Assembly (NCBI GenBank): GCA_036417435.1
Contig: CM070911.1
Location: 8,866,001-8,930,000, forward strand
Direction of reading: 5' to 3'
From: Inia geoffrensis
Lineage: Eukaryota > Chordata > Mammalia > Artiodactyla > Iniidae
Length of the DNA: 64,000 bases
Shown here: positions 42,661 through 53,719 of the stretch, piece after piece
Layout: every line of letters starts with the position of its first letter
How positions within the stretch are numbered: position 1 is the stretch's first letter
Made by a program: the position numbers and the translations under genes
Notes under the pieces: generated by a model
Database searches by the model: none
Told to the model about the DNA's origin: nothing
What the model saw: the letters and a program-made list of their open reading frames with translations, nothing else

Positions 42661-43219
42661 GTGACTTATCCAATTTATTTACCGCAACATTATTGAACAC
42701 ATCTGTTGGCAACAATAGTCTCTCTCTTCTATGGGCGTTGAAAACAGAGTACTTCTTAAATATTTCTAATGGCATAATTTCAGGTAAAGGCAGTCTTCCC
42801 AGGAAACCTCAACTTTCAATTCCAGTGAAACAGGCAGAGAGATGTTTATTGGACATATGTATAAAGACAAGAAAAATTTTAGCATCCTTATGAGGATAGA
42901 TTTTATAATTTGAATTGCATTCATTGAACAGCTTATGAAGTGCCAACTATTTGTCATATATAATAATACACACCAGGGGACAGATTAGAGAATAGAATGA
43001 AACAACATGCCTCAGTTTTAGAGTTAACTAAGCCATCTGAACTTGGAAAACTCACTCCAATTTAATGAGCATCCTTTTCTATATCTGTTGAAGATAATAA
43101 TCAATGCCTCTTTATATCTTAAGAGGCTATTATGGTTACCCCATGAGATTTTGGACATGAACTTTATTGATAAACTGCAAAATGTCAGATTAAATAAAGG
43201 CAGTGATAATCTTTCTAGA
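42661..43219. other. Unassigned sequence
   Basis: No gene; short open frames on both strands. A MIR scrap is possible near 42912-42955. Confidence 0.35.
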
Positions 43220-43237
43220 TGCTTCCCCTTCTCTCTT

Positions 43238-43373
43238 TTTTAAATTTTTCTCTTTTTTTTGGCCACATGGTTTGTGGGATCTTTGTTCCCTGACAAGGGA
43301 TCGAACCCAGGTCCTTGGGCCCTCAGCAGTGAAAGCGCAGAGTCCTAACCACTGGACCACCAGGGAATTCCTG
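43238..43373 (-). mobile_element. tRNA-derived SINE (older CHR/Bov-tA-like), minus strand
   Basis: 'ttttggccacatggtttgtg', 'tccctgacaagggatcgaac' (B box in reverse), 'cctaaccactggaccaccag', end 'ggaattcc'. Short body, different from the CHR copies above. Imperfect target duplication around 43220-43237 / 43374-43389. Diverged and therefore older. Confidence 0.85.
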
Positions 43374-43389
43374 TGCTTCTGTTTCTCTT

Positions 43390-43879
43390 AATTAACCCTG
43401 TTTAGGTTTAATAGCTGCTCAAATACCTAATGTATGCATACTTTTTTCCCCCTGTGTTTTAGGGCAATGGGATGGTTTCAGAACATAGACCTGAGAGCAA
43501 AGTTCCATGACTTAATTTTTCTTTCATTAGTTTCTGCCTTCCCTAGGCACCCATGCTTAGTCCACTCTTAGACAAATAAAGACTATGAACTACACTGTTT
43601 GCATTTGTAATGTCTCAAGTGAAAATTCTCAATTACTCACTTCTTCCCTTTGCATATATTTGACACGAATTCTTTGTGTTTTGATAACACTTGATCAGCA
43701 TTTTATGTCCCTTCTGCATCTTTCTAGAGAAATATTAGTGTGAATTATTGAAAAACCTCACAGTTAGCTTCTTTTAAGGCTGTGAGAGACAGCGGAGGTG
43801 GCGTGTCCTCTCTTCTCCTCGTTCTGTTGGGGAAGCCTAGGGATTGAGAGAAGACATGGCCTTATGAGGGGGTCTGCAG
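43390..43879. other. Unassigned sequence
   Basis: Nothing recognised. Confidence 0.35.
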
Positions 43880-44010
43880 TAGAAGGAGCTTGGCATTGGA
43901 GTCAGACAGTTCTGTGCGACTTTGAGAGAGTTACTTAACCTCTCTGATCCTGTATGTTCTTATCTCCAAGAGGAAGTTACTAATCCCTAATTACAAAACT
44001 ACTGTAAGAC
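43880..44010 (+). repeat. MIR SINE
   Basis: 'ggagcttggcattggagtca', 'gagagttacttaacctctct', 'tgatcctgtatgttcttatc' fit the MIR core. Confidence 0.7.
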
Positions 44011-44519
44011 TGGCATGCAGTGGGAACCAGTACACCTCCCTGCTCTGGGGCCAGGTCCCCCAGAGAGTAAGTGCAGATTTGAGGTTGGGGTCCAGAGCAT
44101 CTGGGTCCCAGGCCTGCTCCAGTTCCACTACAGCCCCCCACCTCTTCCTCCACCCCCCCCCAACTCTCGCCCCCCTCACACCCCACCGCACACATTCCAG
44201 AAAATGCTCAGCACAGATTTACTGTAACAGCCTCCCTGCTTTGTCTGCCTCAGAGGAGCTTACGGCCAGAATGGGCCTGGGAACAGTCGGATGAGAAGCA
44301 TTGTCATTTACAAACACATTTCTTTTCCATTTAAATTTCTTGCACAGGGATTAGTTGGAGAAATACATCTCAGCTAACTGCATGATAAGAGGCAAATGGA
44401 GCTCACCAGTCCTCAAAGGCGCACCGTGGTGAGTACAGGTTGGTGTGGAAGGAGCTAGAGATGAAGGGGCCTTGACTTTTACCGTGACTCTCATTAAATA
44501 CATCCTCCTGGCTGCTTCC
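44011..44519. other. Unassigned sequence with a C-rich tract
   Basis: Poly-C/CT-rich segment at 44137-44190. Open frames (66-89 codons on both strands) are compositional. No gene. Confidence 0.35.
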
Positions 44520-44532
44520 AAAACCTCTTCCA

Positions 44533-44719
44533 GGGGCCTCCCTGGTGGCGCAGTGGTTGAGAGTCCGCCTGCCGATGCAGGGGACGTGAGTTCGTGCCCT
44601 GGTGCAGGAGGACCCCACATGCCGTGGAGTGGCTGGGCCCGTGAGCCATGGCCGCTGAGCCTGCCTCCGCAACGGGAGAGGCCACAACAGTGAGAGGCCC
44701 GCGTACCGCAAAAAAAAAA
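44533..44719 (+). mobile_element. CHR SINE, short form with extra deletion
   Basis: 'ggggcctccctggtggcgca', B-box region slightly altered ('gagttcgtgccc'), body 'gccgctgagcctgcctccgc' lacking the segment between 'cctgc' and 'ctccgc', A-rich end. Target duplication 'aaaacctcttcca' (44520-44532) / 'aaaacctcctcca' (44720-44732), one mismatch. Same deletion as the copy at 9848. Confidence 0.95.
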
Positions 44720-44734
44720 AAAACCTCCTCCAAT

Positions 44735-45369
44735 TCCATCTCTGAAGGCTTGGGGTCATTTCTTTTCTAAGCTGCTCTTCCACACAGCCTTTGCTGAGAG
44801 CTGTAAATTCACCTTTTGTTTTTTTCTGTGCAATTATAGGAAGACTTTTGTGTAGACGATTAACATGAGTCTATTTACATTCAAAGATTCTTGGGGTAGA
44901 GCAATTCAACCGCGTAGTTAAGTGTTTCAAAACAATTCTTTCTTTGTAAAGGACACCCACTTATCCAGAGTCTTTATTTCTGCTTTGGAATGCTCACTGG
45001 ATCACCCTGCCCCAGCGGCCAACTTTGTTTAATTAGCACTGAGGAGTGTAAACCACCTAGGCCTTCCACTCCGGCTGAGAACTCCTGGGCTCCAGTTCAG
45101 GGTCTTCAGGTAATTCCTCACGGGGGCTGAAAGGGAAGGCAGGGGATACAGAAACATGTAACCAAACAGGCATAGGGCCAGTATGAAGAGGTGAGTGCCA
45201 TTTGCGTGGGTCCGCAGCAGCCCTTTCCTTCGGTAATCCCCCCAGGGTCTGTTGTAAGGTAAAGACCGTGAACATCGTTCCGTAGATGGGGAGGCAGCAT
45301 GTAGGACAAGAAGGGCTTGGTTCACCTGTACCGTGAGGCCTCTCAAACTTGGAACCGGAGGCCAGGGAT
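44735..45369. other. Unassigned sequence
   Basis: A 105-codon minus-strand frame (45029-45346), with two other minus-strand frames overlapping it, contains a hydrophobic stretch (LFILALCLFGYMFLYPLPSL). I cannot match it to a known small protein. A processed pseudogene is possible but unsupported. Confidence 0.25.
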
Positions 45370-45450
45370 CACGTTTGCTTTTTTTCCTCTATATCTTCGG
45401 TGCCCGTTATCCCCTATGGTTAGAGATCAATAAATACCTAATCAATGAAT
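45370..45450 (+). repeat. L2 3' tail fragment
   Basis: 'cctctatatcttcggtgccc', 'gttagagatcaataaatacc' with the final 'aatgaat'. Confidence 0.5.
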
Positions 45451-45608
45451 ATCCCTACTGGTAAAGATTTGCTCTATTTGGTACTATTTGCTCTTCAAGG
45501 ATGAGATAAATAACCAGTGAACCAAAAAGTGATACCATTTACTGTTAAAGAGATTTAACAGCCCTGAGTGTGTGTGGTGAGGGGATCTTTCTTCTGACCT
45601 CACTGTTT

Positions 45609-45926
45609 TTTTTTGTTTTTTTTGTTTTTTTTTTTTGTTTTTTTAAATTTATTTATTTATTTTGGGCTGTGTTGGGTCTTCATTTCTGTGTGAGGGCTTT
45701 CTCTAGTTGTGGCAAGTGGGGGCCACTCTTCATCGCAGTGCGCGGGCCTCTCACTATCGCAGCCTCTCTTGTTGCGGAGCACAGGCTCCAGACGCGCAGG
45801 CTCAGTAGTTGTGGCTCACGGGCTTAGTTGCTCCGCGGCATGTGGGATCCTCCCAGACCAGGGCTCGAACCCGTGTACCCTGCATTAGCAGGCAGATTCT
45901 CAACCACTGCACCACCAGGGAAGCCC
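45609..45926 (-). mobile_element. CHR SINE, long form, minus strand
   Basis: Begins with a long T-rich tail, 'ggctgtgttgggtcttcatt', 'ctctagttgtggcaagtggg', 'gcgcaggctcagtagttgtg', head 'accaccagggaagcccc'. Perfect 15-bp target duplication 'ctgacctcactgttt' (45594-45608 and 45927-45941). The perfect flanks suggest a fairly recent insertion for a long-form copy. Confidence 0.95.
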
Positions 45927-45941
45927 CTGACCTCACTGTTT

Positions 45942-46839
45942 ACAGGCGATGTCGAGGGGTAGAGCTGGGTTTAGGGCTGTGCTAGGAGCAGAGTTCTGGG
46001 TAGAGTGAGCACTATGGGTTCCCAGATTTTCTACTGGAGCACTGGCTTCTAAAGCCCAACATGAAACCAGCTCTCACTGCGCTGCCAAGGCTGGGACACG
46101 AGGGACTGAAGTCCCCTTGTTCTGAGAGGATGAGTTTTGTCAAAAGAGCATGAATAGCCCTGGCTTTGGCTCCAGCAGCTTTCTGCCTATGGAAGTGTTT
46201 TCCTTCACTCGGGCTAGGCTGAGCTTCATTTCAGAGAGGCGTAAACAAGTCTCAAATCCTCAGGGGATCTGGCACAGGAAAGTGAAGTCATTTTACAGTC
46301 GCGGCGTGATTCAAATTGGAATTGCACAAGTCAGAACGACAGGATGCTGGAGTTCTTTGTTTAGTCCTGTGCTTCAGGAGCCCAGTTTGCTCCAGCTTCC
46401 TGAAGGGAGGAAGTGGAGATGTATGGAATCCCCATTTGCATTATATAGTCTTCAAGTTTCTTTTCGCTAACGAAAACGTCCAGTCTAAATTTTACATTCA
46501 TCTCAATAAAAGGCAAAGCAGGGAGCCATTGAGGCCTTGCAGTAGGACTGACTTCACCATCTGCCTGTGTCATGGGGACAGGGCTTAAATTCCTTCCCCA
46601 GAGGAAACCCACACAACTCTCACTTCATCCGGCTGGGGGAGGGGGTACGGGAAACACCTATGAAATTGTCCTTGGACTCAAGGGCCCCACATAGGACAGT
46701 AATAGGGATTCTCATCGCTTTTGAATTTTTGCTGATCGGGCTGGTACCTCCTGGGTCTTTCACTTCCCTGCCTGTAGATTTAAGCAATAGCAGCGGCCTC
46801 TACTTTCCCTTCTCTCTTCCTGATGACGCATCTCTTCAT
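45942..46839. other. Repeat-free sequence, candidate regulatory DNA
   Basis: Nearly 900 bp without a recognised repeat. It contains the octamer and inverted-repeat pair at 46434-46476 (separate entry) and a forkhead-like 'gtaaaca' at 46240-46246. Several open frames (83-123 codons) overlap on both strands and lack domains. Confidence 0.3.
46434..46476. promoter_or_regulatory. Octamer motif next to a TTTTCG/CGAAAA inverted repeat
   Basis: Perfect octamer ATTTGCAT (46434-46441, reverse of ATGCAAAT, bound by POU factors). It is followed 19 bp later by TTTTCG-ctaa-CGAAAA (46461-46476), with an IRF-like GAAA/AAAC spacing on the minus strand. A candidate control element only. Confidence 0.2.
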
Positions 46840-46995
46840 GACATCATCCAATCTACCACATTTAACAAGCACAACGTCCCAGTAGGGTGGGTGTTGCTCC
46901 CACTTTACAGAGAGGAATCTGAAGTGCAGAGACGATGAGTGAGTCTCTCAGGGTCGCATGGCTGGTGAGAGAGGAGCCATCTCTTGTCGGTTTAC
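46840..46995 (-). repeat. MIR SINE, antisense
   Basis: 'cccactttacagagaggaat', 'ctgaagtgcagagacgatga', 'tctcagggtcgcatggctgg' fit the reversed MIR core. Confidence 0.65.
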
Positions 46996-47079
46996 AGATC
47001 CTCTCCACGCTTTTTCCACCAAGTCATGATATGCCTTGAAGTTTACCGTATTTTATCCTGTACCAAAGGTTAGCCCAGC

Positions 47080-47679
47080 TGTCTTAGTCAGCTTGGACTA
47101 TTAACAAAATACCATTGACTGGGCGACTTAAAGGACACATTTATTTCTCACAGTTCTGGAGGTTGAAAAGTCCAACATCAAGGTGCCCGCCGACCCAAGG
47201 TGCCAGTTCTTGGTGGGACCTGCTTCCTGGCTTACAGACAGCCACCTTTCTGCTCTGTGGTCACCTGGCTTTTCTTCTGTGTGTGCAGGTGGGGACAGAT
47301 AAGGGGGTCCTTCTCTCTTCCTCTTCTTTTTTTTTGGATGTGGACCATCTTAAAAGTCTTTAGTAAATTTGTTGCGATATTGCTTCTGTTTTATGTTTTG
47401 GTTTATTGGCCACGAGGTATATGGGATCTTAGCTCCCTGACCAGGGATCAAACTCACATCCCCCGCAATGGAAGGCGAAGTCTTAACGACTGGACCGCCA
47501 GGGAAGCCCCTCTCTTCCTCTTCTTATCAGGACACTAATTCCATCATGAGGGTCCCACTCTGACGACCTAATCTAACCCCGTATACCTCCCAAAGGCTCC
47601 ACCCCAAATACCATTGTGTTGGGGGTTAGGGCTTCAACATATGAATTTTGGCGATGAAGAAAGCATCCAGTCCATAACA
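47080..47679 (-). mobile_element. MLT1 LTR (ERVL-MaLR), antisense, interrupted by a SINE
   Basis: Starts 'tgtcttagtcagcttggact', 'ctcacagttctggaggttga', 'gcttacagacagccaccttt'; resumes after the SINE 'atcaggacactaattccatc', 'atgagggtcccactctgacg' and ends 'cttcaacatatgaattttgg...cataaca'. The SINE 47327-47510 splits it, so the LTR proper is ~400 bp. Confidence 0.85.
47327..47510 (-). mobile_element. tRNA-derived SINE, minus strand, inside MLT1
   Basis: 'gtttattggccacgaggtat', 'tccctgaccagggatcaaac', 'cgactggaccgccagggaag' is a reversed short-bodied tRNA-derived SINE like that at 43238. Perfect 14-bp target duplication 'tctcttcctcttct' (47313-47326 and 47511-47524) lies within the MLT1 sequence, which proves insertion order. 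Confidence 0.93.
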
Positions 47680-47684
47680 TGAAC

Positions 47685-48625
47685 CATTTCTATTTTTTAC
47701 CATCCTCTGGAAATAAAGAACTCGGCCCATGTTCTTTCAGGGCTGCATGAGAAGACGTTCCTGTGGACCCACCCAATGAAGCACCTGTTTCTTCACACCT
47801 GTGCAAAGCTGAAAGTTGTTACTAACCTCAGAGTTCTTGCTTGCTTGCTCAGGTGCTCTCTCCAGAAGGCTTTTGTTCTTTTGATCCCAACCATTGGTCT
47901 CCAAGCTACCTCATCCTTCTCTCAGAATGCTGAGCAGATCTTCAGGCAAATAGGGGTCCCTGCCTACCTTGGATAAGCCCGACTAACAGAAGTGAATTTG
48001 CCGATAGGACTTTCCCTTTGCCCAGTTATAGTATATCCTGAAGTTGGAATCTGCTGTTCTGAGAATTTGGATAAATGAAACTCTCCTCTAAATATCTGCT
48101 TATCCACCCAGCAGAGGGACAAGGAGAAAATAATTCTGCTTTCTTTCAAACCCTAAGCCTTAGATATGCATTGGAGTACAAATAAACACATTTTGGAGAG
48201 CCAAAGGGCAAGGAAGGCTAACAAAAATCTGGCTTTTTGTTGTTGTTGTTGTTTTAACCTGGCCTTTTGAAATGAAGTAGAATTGTGCTTGTGTAGCCAT
48301 ACAAATTGTCCCAAATGGCAGACTGTTCCAAAAGAGTCCAGAGGCTTTTCTAGATATAAGGTGAGTTGGTGGCTGGCTGCACCAAGTGCCTGCTTGTGGA
48401 GCTTTCATCTGGAAGGGACAGGATGGAAAGGCTGAGCAGTGATACCCCAGCATTGCCCCTTGGAAGCTGAAATGTCACTGGCCCCCCAAAAAATAGATCC
48501 CTTCCCCTTTTGCATAATCCAGCCATGTGGTTTGGAAGAGAAATTATTCATTTAAGTCTCTACTGTCCCTCAATTTTACATAAAGCAAACTCAATTCCAT
48601 TTAATTGAATGAAGATTGGCTGAGA
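47685..48625. other. Unassigned sequence
   Basis: No gene. A (GTT)5-like repeat at 48238-48255. Short open frames only. Confidence 0.35.
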
Positions 48626-48629
48626 ACAT

Positions 48630-49290
48630 CCTTGAGGCTGGGCTGCGTTGTGGACACAGTGACAAATAAGATATGGCCTTGGCCCTCGAGGGTCTCGTGG
48701 TCTGGACAGAGAAGCAGTTGGGTAAGCGTTGTGATGTACGAAGATTGGTCGCATCCCGTGGGATAGCAGGATTGTCTGGGTTGACAGAGAAGAGTGTGTC
48801 AAGGCTATGGGACAACCAGGAGAGACTTCAGCGGGGGCAGTGATAATAGCTGGGACTTAAAGGATACGGATATCTTAACCTGGCAGTGAGGGAACAGCAT
48901 GGGTAAGATGTCAGACCATGTCCCAGACAAAGGGAACACTGGTAGCAGAGGCACAGAATGGTGAGAAAGCCCAGAGTGTTGGTGGAACAAAGTGTAGGGT
49001 GTGTGGAGGTGATGGTGGGAAGGGTAGCAAGGGCAAGGATTACTGGTGGCGGAGGGGGGCTATGCTTGCCCCACTCAGGGATCTGGACCTTACCCCATTG
49101 TAAAGCAAAGCCACAGGATGCTTTATCAGCAGGGAAAATACACAAACCAAAATGCAGACGAGAATGATGGCTGTGGAAGCCTGGTGTCAGATGGCTTGGT
49201 GGGCAAGACTTGTAGCAAGGAGACAGGGGGTTCTTTGGGGAGATGATTCCAATTACCCAGGAAGAAATGATGATCCCCCTCCCCTTTTGA
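48630..49290 (-). mobile_element. L2 LINE, antisense, ~660 bp
   Basis: 'acagtgacaaataagatatg', 'gccttggccctcgagggtct', 'tgggacttaaaggatacgg', 'gggaacactggtagcagagg', 'tgtggaggtgatggtggga' follow the antisense L2 order. Overlapping open frames on both strands are remnants or chance. Confidence 0.65.
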
Positions 49291-50534
49291 AGAGTGCAGG
49301 TGGGGAGTGAGGAGAGACTGGGTCTGAGGAATAAAAACGGCAGGATTGCCAGTTACCAACTGGATGTCAGATGCCGGGTAAAGAAGGAGTGCTGGAGAGC
49401 AAGTGAACCCAAGTCAACACATAAAGACGGATGCTCTGAAAAACCCCAGGCTTCTCTGACGACTGTGATTGCTCCTTTGCGGTGGCCGTCACTGCCGTCC
49501 TTGGACACCTGCGTCAGATTCTCTGCTCTTAAAGTCTGAATCCCTGCCTCTGTTTTTGCAAACAGATCCCCCAGTACTAAGCAAATCAGAGCCTGCATGG
49601 TACTTTTCCTCTGACTTCAGACGAGTCATAAATTTTGGAATTCTTCCACAGTGAACTTTCACATCCTGCACAGAACACTCTGGCCCTCAGACTCAGACTT
49701 ACACCATTTGGTGAGACCTTTGGTGAAAATTCAAGGTCTGGGCTTATGACACAATATTTTTTCCTGGTCTGTTCATTCTTGGCACAGTTTGGGACTAGCA
49801 TATTGGAATGGGCGTTTCCACCCTGCTCAGTCACATGGTCACCCTCTGACACTGAAGCAAATCAGATAATCCATCCCCTGGATCACATTCCTAGAGTCTA
49901 TGTGGGTGAAAATAGACTCAAGTGCATCCCTGAGAATACACGCAAATCATAAAGCTCACATACATTCAAATTGCTTTTTAAAAACAAAGACCATGAAAAC
50001 CAAAGCTATCGAAGTATGTGAATCATCAACCCAGACATCTTCCCTCCAGGCATGCATGACACCCTGTTCCTTCCCGGATGCTCTTCCTTCACAAATTAGG
50101 AGGCTGCTGACATCCTTCTGGGGAAAGGATTATCTGATTCCACAGGCAGTTAAGAATAACATGTAAATGTCATTTAGCTGAGCGATTTCTACATGGATCA
50201 AAAGACACACTCAAGTTACCAACAATGATAGCCAAACCCTTTATTTCAATAAAATCACAGCAAACCCACAAAACTCTCCCAACTGAATTAGTACCAGTGT
50301 GGTGTGGGAGTCATTCAGACATTCCTTCCAGGTTAGTAGACTATTTGCAATTCAGCTTTTTTTTTTTTTTTCCTTCTTTTTACTGATGCGCATGTTATAT
50401 AACCACCACCAGCCACAGGGGAAGCTAGAATCCAAGGCTTCTTAAAATTTTCCACTGAGTATTCAAAGCCAACAGAAGAGAGTGAATGATCTCTCTCTTG
50501 CTTTATGGTGACATGGCTAAAACTGCCCTTCCCA
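49291..50534. other. Unassigned sequence
   Basis: No repeat recognised except a T16 run at 50359-50374. Open frames up to 105 codons (49635-49952) overlap on both strands and lack domains. Confidence 0.35.
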
Positions 50535-50539
50535 GTAAA

Positions 50540-50790
50540 TATCAGAATGAGAGATGCTATAATGCAGGGGTGAAATTTATGGGCTCTGGAGGTTGGTGTT
50601 CTTGTGTTTGGATCCTGACACCTTTAGGAGCTGTGTGGCTTGGGCAATTTCTTTTGCCTCTCTCAGTTATAATTCTTGCCTGCTTCACTGATTTTATCTT
50701 CCTCATAGGGTTGCTCTGGGTTAATGTATATTAAGCTCTTAGCACAGTTCCTGTGTATAAGGGCTCAATAAATGTAAGCTATCATTTAAA
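50540..50790 (+). repeat. MIR SINE, near full length
   Basis: 'gggctctggaggttggtgtt', 'gtttggatcctgacaccttt', 'gagctgtgtggcttgggcaa', 'ttatcttcctcatagggttg', 'gctcaataaatgtaagctat'. One of the best preserved MIR copies here. Confidence 0.85.
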
Positions 50791-51334
50791 AACAAAATTG
50801 CAGGTTTCATGTTTCACTTAAATTCAGGCAATGTTGTATTTTCCTCTAGAGCTGTCTCTACTTTTTTAAGAAAAGAATGTTTCCCCCCAAATTTCCAGTA
50901 GAATTGACTTTTCCAGATGAGGTACCATGTTTGGGCTTGGCTCTGCATAAACCTTGGTATACTGCCCCAAACCCAAGAGAGTCACCACCCTGATTTGAAA
51001 AACAGTCATCCTGAAGAGAAGGCAGTGATGCCTCATTAAAATCTCCTTGAGGATTTATTGTCATTCATTTTCTGGATAACTCAGTAAAAAACCAATCCTT
51101 GTAGATAAAATTCCCATGGAATGAATTACCTAATGTCTTGAGTTTATGGGTAAGGTCTAGGAAAAAACTGATGTCTACACCTGTTCATGGCTTTGTTATT
51201 CCTAAAGATCTTCACTAGTAGATCTTACTTTACCCACAGGCTCCTGGATGACTTCTGGTTAGCACTATGGAAAACAATGGCCACTCTCCAAATCTGGAGA
51301 TGAAGAAGGTGACAGAGATTGTGGTGAATATAGT
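50791..51334. other. Unassigned sequence
   Basis: Nothing recognised. Confidence 0.35.
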
Positions 51335-51490
51335 TTGTGACACTGAAGGAACTCTGGCCTCTGAGTCAGGAGACCTGGGTTCTAGGCCTGGGTCTCTCTC
51401 TCATTTGCTCTGTAGTTTTGCACAAGTTTTTTTGTCTTCTTTGGATTGTTTCTCCGTGTGTACAAAGAAGGAATGGTGACCGACCTGGAT
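51335..51490 (+). repeat. MIR SINE
   Basis: 'ctggcctctgagtcaggaga', 'cctgggttctaggcctgggt', 'ttgcacaagtttttttgtct', 'ttctccgtgtgtacaaagaa'. Confidence 0.6.
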
Positions 51491-53254
51491 AACCTCTACC
51501 GTCTCTTCAAGCTCCAAAATTTCAACTGCTTCCACACTCCCTAGTACTCCCATGGTTAGCGTAAGTTAACTCCTTTTCTTCCAGAAAACAGAAAGTGTAA
51601 ATAAATTTTTGTAGTAGCGGTTCGCCTCTACATTAGACATTATTTTTTTCAGTATATCACTTTGTTCACACGATTCTGAGAATTCTTTTTTGAAAAAAAA
51701 AATGATCACAAAACTATACATTATTGCATTTAAACCCCACTATCATTTATCTCAACTTTCAGCTAAGAAACTGAATCTTGCTCTCTGTAAATCAGTCTAG
51801 ATCTGGATCTGATCTGTCCCCCCATCACCGGTCGGGCATTTCTGACTGCTTTGCAGAAAGTCCGTAACTTGACCGTGTGTGTTCACACCGGTGGTCCTAT
51901 CTCATGCACATGGCTTCCTAAGTGACAGACACATGGTAGATTCATGATGGTAACTGCAGGTTATTGAAAATGAAATCCATGAACTCAGAAGGAAACATTT
52001 AAATGTAATACCAATTCTAAATACAAATTTAACTTTTGTTTGCTTTCAAGGAACAATGTCATTTTGATGAAGAAGTCTAAAAATAAAGAGAAATGTTATT
52101 TTTCTGAATCAGGAGGAAACCAAACAAAACATTGACCACAATCACATTGCTTCAGCACCAGCATCATTTCAACATCCATTTGGTGTCTCTTGATTCTGGT
52201 GACTCTGTGGTGAATATGGAGAGCAAGAAGGAGGAAGAGTTTAGAATACAGCTGAGTTTAAAGCATTTGTTCTGGAAATATCAGGGCCAAGAACTTAAAA
52301 TCAAATCTGAGCCCTTCGCAGAGGAGATTTGGGGAAATTAACAAAAAGACTGATTTTGACTCAAGGAAAGGGAGTTTATCGAAAACTCAAAATATTTTCT
52401 TGAGATCAAATTTCTCTTGCAAGATGGCATTTGAATACATTAAGGATAAATAGCCTGCAAACATATGGATTGAATTTCCCATGAAATGTACATGAATTTT
52501 GATATTAAGGGGGCACAAACTTCAGAAAGATAATTTGGCCTCTGCCAAAACCAGAATATTTCAGAAATCCTTCCAGAGACTTTGCCAAAACCCGTCGCCA
52601 CTAGACAAGTCGATCCAGAGCAGCTTCCACTTTAGCCAGTATCCCCAGCAGCCTGGCCAAATGAAACAGGGAACTCAGCATCTTCTGAGGGGGACGTTTG
52701 CCAATTTTAACCCTGCAGACATGTTCAAGGGCTTCCAGCTGGCCCTCTGAGCCAAGAGTACAATTCGAAAATGCTGGAGTCTCTTAGCATATCTGTTTCG
52801 GGTTACTCTGAGAGATGGTGAAGTGAAAGCTGCCAGGCTCCGAACAGTATCCATGCTATAAACTATTTGCAAAAGCCCCACTTCCTTCTGCTGGGCCTGG
52901 TTCTTCCCACCCCAGACGGTCTGTGCGAGAACAAAAAACAAGAACTATTGTCAAATTAACAGCTCTCCCCCCAAAACTATGGCAGGCGACAAGATTCTTG
53001 GCCATTGAGTTCCAGCCAAAACATGTCACATTTTTTTTTTTTTTTTCTTCTCCTGGGGAGGCTCTGGGAACCTGCTGTGAGTCAGAGTGAGGGGGTGGTA
53101 GCAGAGAGTAAATGTTGCTTGAGCATCTTGTCTGGTACTGTTGAGAATTAGTCAATTCCTGGAAAGAGGGAAGAGTTTTCTGCTTGCTACCCAGTTCCAG
53201 AGTCTCCCCTTGGCGTTGGGATCAAGAATTAGCCATCTAATGTAGTTCTCTTTT
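51491..53254. other. Long repeat-poor stretch
   Basis: About 1.8 kb with little that I can assign (a weak reversed MIR at 51640-51800 and a T15-type run at 53030-53046). Plus-strand frames at 52132-52341 (69 codons) and 52499-52750 (83 codons, ending ...RGTFANFNPADMFKGFQLAL) have no domain I recognise. It may be conserved non-coding DNA. No gene called. Confidence 0.3.
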
Positions 53255-53375
53255 TTCACTTCAATACGCACATGTTTATTAAATTTCTCTCAGCGTCAGG
53301 CTCAGTGCTGGGCTCCAGAAAGAGATAAATACATTCAACTCAGCCTCTTCTCTCAGTGGACTTACAGGTTAGTGC
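53255..53375 (-). repeat. L2/MIR antisense 3' fragment
   Basis: 'cacatgtttattaaatttct', 'cgtcaggctcagtgctgggc', 'gtggacttacaggtta' is the reversed tail pattern. Confidence 0.6.
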
Positions 53376-53719
53376 AAAATTTCCCTGAGTGTGTTTACAG
53401 AACATTAGTCCCTGGAGATGAACCATTGAAACCGTGTACCGTGTCTAAAAGTTTTAGAAAATGTTGAATTCTCTGTCATTCTTCAGGGAAATGCACAATA
53501 CAAGGTTACCATATTAAAGTCTTTGAAAAGTCTTCCAGTAAGGTAACTAGCTTAACTTTAACATGGCTTTCTCAAATGTTTAATGACCAGTAACCACCCT
53601 CCTACTTTATCCCCCAGGATGATTTCCCACAGCAACTTTGGGAAATAATAGCCCAGTGCCAAGAGCCAAAATTACACTTTTGTGAGACAAGTATGATATT
53701 TAAAGAAAATCACAAAGTA
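53376..53719. other. Unassigned sequence
   Basis: Nothing recognised. Confidence 0.35.

Noticed and set aside
45029..45346. 105-codon minus-strand frame with a hydrophobic run
   Set aside because: It looked like a small membrane protein, but I could not match it to any small mitochondrial or membrane protein I know, and two other minus-strand frames overlap it.
46567..46938. 123-codon plus-strand open frame
   Set aside because: Its second half runs through an antisense MIR (46840-46938), so it is not a conserved protein.
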